Shown: one piece after another, positions 63,202-64,000 of the stretch
Position numbering within the stretch: the first letter of the stretch is position 1
How the letters are laid out: every line of letters begins with the position of its first letter
From: Psychrobacillus antarcticus
Lineage (GTDB): Bacteria; Bacillota; Bacilli; Bacillales_A; Planococcaceae
Assembly: GCF_029533155.1 (NCBI RefSeq)
Contig: NZ_JAIZDB010000002.1
Location: forward strand, 157,285-221,284
Length of the DNA: 64,000 nucleotides
Reading direction: 5' to 3'
Made by a program: the position numbers and the translations under genes
Notes under the pieces: generated by a model
The model's input: the letters and a program-made list of their open reading frames with translations, nothing else
Database searches by the model: none
What the model was told of the DNA's origin: nothing

Positions 63202-63944
63202 ATAAAACGGTGAAGGAATTACAAGATCATTTTCGCCAATTACGTTTAGCAGAAACTTCTGAGGAGCTTCCCCAGCTCCTTCGAGAAGCTGAAAAATCAT
63301 CTTGGACATATTTAGAATTTCTAGAAGCCATTACATCGTTTGAGTTAAATAAACGAGAAACAAAAAGCATTGAGCGACGTATTAAATGGGCTCGATTTCC
63401 TTACTATAAAACACTTCAGGAATTCAAAGTAGAGGAACAGACAGCCTTAACAGATCGTCAATTAGCCCAATTACAAGAGTTTAGTTGGTTAGAACAACAA
63501 TATAATTTGATTCTATTAGGGCCACCTGGTGTTGGTAAAACATTTCTAGCCATAGGGCTAGGAATAGAGGCGATTCAAAGAGGTTTTCAAGTGTATTTCG
63601 TGACAATGGGAGAATTAATACATCTATTAAAATCGCAGGAGTTTACCCATAAGTCACAAGTGCAAATTAAGAGAATTCAAGCATCTGATTTAGTAATCAT
63701 TGATGATTTGATGTATATGGCAATGGATCAACGGGAAGCAAATCTGTTCTTTCAATTGATTAATCATCTTTATGAACAAAGTTCCATTATATTAACATCA
63801 AATAAAAGCCCCGATCAATGGACGGAGTTAATGGGAGATGAAGGAATTACGACTGCCATTTTAGATCGTTTATTACACCGTGTGGAGGTTATTCACATGG
63901 AGGGCGATAGCTATCGCATGAAAAACAGGCAGCATGTATTTTAA
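63198..63944 (+). CDS. istB: IS21-family helper ATPase IstB
   Basis: The ATG overlaps the istA stop (ATGA), so translation is coupled. The 248-residue AAA+ protein has Walker A G108-PPGVGKT115 in LGPPGVGKTFLA, Walker B LVIIDDLMYM and sensor region IILTSNKSP. The N-terminal IS21 helper domain precedes it. IstB assembles on target DNA and directs IstA. The gene is complete, and its end lies 56 bases before the right inverted repeat end. Confidence 0.96.
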   Translation: MNKTVKELQDHFRQLRLAETSEELPQLLREAEKSSWTYLEFLEAITSFELNKRETKSIERRIKWARFPYYKTLQEFKVEEQTALTDRQLAQLQEFSWLEQQYNLILLGPPGVGKTFLAIGLGIEAIQRGFQVYFVTMGELIHLLKSQEFTHKSQVQIKRIQASDLVIIDDLMYMAMDQREANLFFQLINHLYEQSSIILTSNKSPDQWTELMGDEGITTAILDRLLHRVEVIHMEGDSYRMKNRQHVF

Positions 63945-63966
63945 GCAAAAGTGTTCATTTCAAACG

Positions 63967-64000
63967 AGCAAAAACTGTATGTTTTCACTTGACGGTTACA
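63967..64000 (-). repeat. Right terminal inverted repeat of the IS21-family element
   Basis: Ends CGGTTACA at base 64000 and contains AGCAAAAACTGT, the reverse complement of the left-end pattern. Confidence 0.85.

Larger units (their letters stand above)
61527..64000 (+). mobile_element. Complete IS21-family insertion sequence
   Basis: The element is 2474 bases long, from TGTAACCG at 61527 to CGGTTACA ending at base 64000, the last base of the window. The terminal inverted repeats match over the first eight bases and again at ACAGTTTT and GCT further in. It carries intact istA and istB genes overlapping by four bases. Both products have complete motifs, so it could be active. The target duplication cannot be read because the right flank is outside the window. 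Confidence 0.95.

Noticed and set aside
1..64000. CRISPR arrays, rRNA or tRNA genes
   Set aside because: No regularly spaced direct repeats, rRNA signature stretches or cloverleaf-like segments were noticed on either strand. A covariance search would be the decisive test.

Overview
The window comes from a low-GC, endospore-forming Gram-positive bacterium of the order Bacillales. Evidence: spoIIP and Spo0E-family genes, a T-box leader on an isoleucyl-tRNA synthetase gene, CsoR/CopZ/CopA, glgBCDA, ctaB, ydhK, strong AGGAGG ribosome sites and frequent TTG/GTG starts. A Psychrobacillus- or Sporosarcina-like member of the Planococcaceae is plausible, but the genus is an inference. No rRNA, tRNA or CRISPR array was seen.

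Layout. 1-6.2 kb: tail of a short-chain dehydrogenase gene, a 7TM histidine kinase with a response regulator carrying a SARP/BTAD-type output, an HD-GYP protein and a HpaB-type flavin monooxygenase. 6.3-9.8 kb: promoter, T-box and a long (type 2) ileS. 9.8-12.6 kb: ECF sigma factor with a membrane partner, then a decayed patch (truncated gene start, GNAT remnant, broken membrane gene). 12.7-15.4 kb: PBP4-type carboxypeptidase and a luciferase-like oxidoreductase. 15.4-23.3 kb: dispersed repeat copy 1, a cre-like site, a GH15 protein and the glycogen operon glgB-glgC-glgD-glgA. 23.3-30.1 kb: copper genes csoR, copZ and copA with two CsoR-type operators, YdhK (two DUF1541 repeats), a ferritin-like/DUF1541 fusion and a VTT-domain membrane protein. 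30.3-36.9 kb: cell wall and sporulation genes (NlpC/P60 gene with a nonsense codon, spoIIP, a reversed spoIIP fragment), a split-sigma-like trio (SigO-like, YvrJ, RsoA-like) followed by an amidase, a ribbon-helix-helix-like protein and a SurA_N lipoprotein. 37-40.3 kb: repeat copy 2, a Spo0E-like protein, a frameshifted small gene, and a secreted ComEC-like metallo-beta-lactamase protein with a DUF3006 protein. 40.4-51.4 kb: ctaB, small unknown genes, an MBOAT/DHHW O-acetylation set, an M3 peptidase, a nucleotidyltransferase and a SoxA/SolA-type oxidase. 51.6-56.6 kb: CcdA, a thioredoxin-like lipoprotein, an MsrA-MsrB lipoprotein and a YesN/YesM-type two-component system. 56.7-60 kb: gene debris (ECF sigma, XRE regulator and phage scaffold remnants), a multispan membrane protein and small proteins. 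60.2-64 kb: MetE-like protein, repeat copy 3 and a complete IS21-family element ending exactly at base 64000.

How genes work together. The glg genes encode glycogen synthesis under probable carbon catabolite control, with a GH15 protein nearby and no glgP. CsoR probably represses csoR-copZ and copA. CcdA, the thioredoxin-like lipoprotein and MsrAB look like an electron relay that repairs oxidised methionine outside the membrane, and the adjoining two-component system is a likely regulator. The MBOAT, DHHW and DUF4358 proteins look like an exopolymer O-acetylation machine. The window holds at least eight broken genes, more than expected for core chromosome, so it mixes core genes with a decaying accessory fraction.
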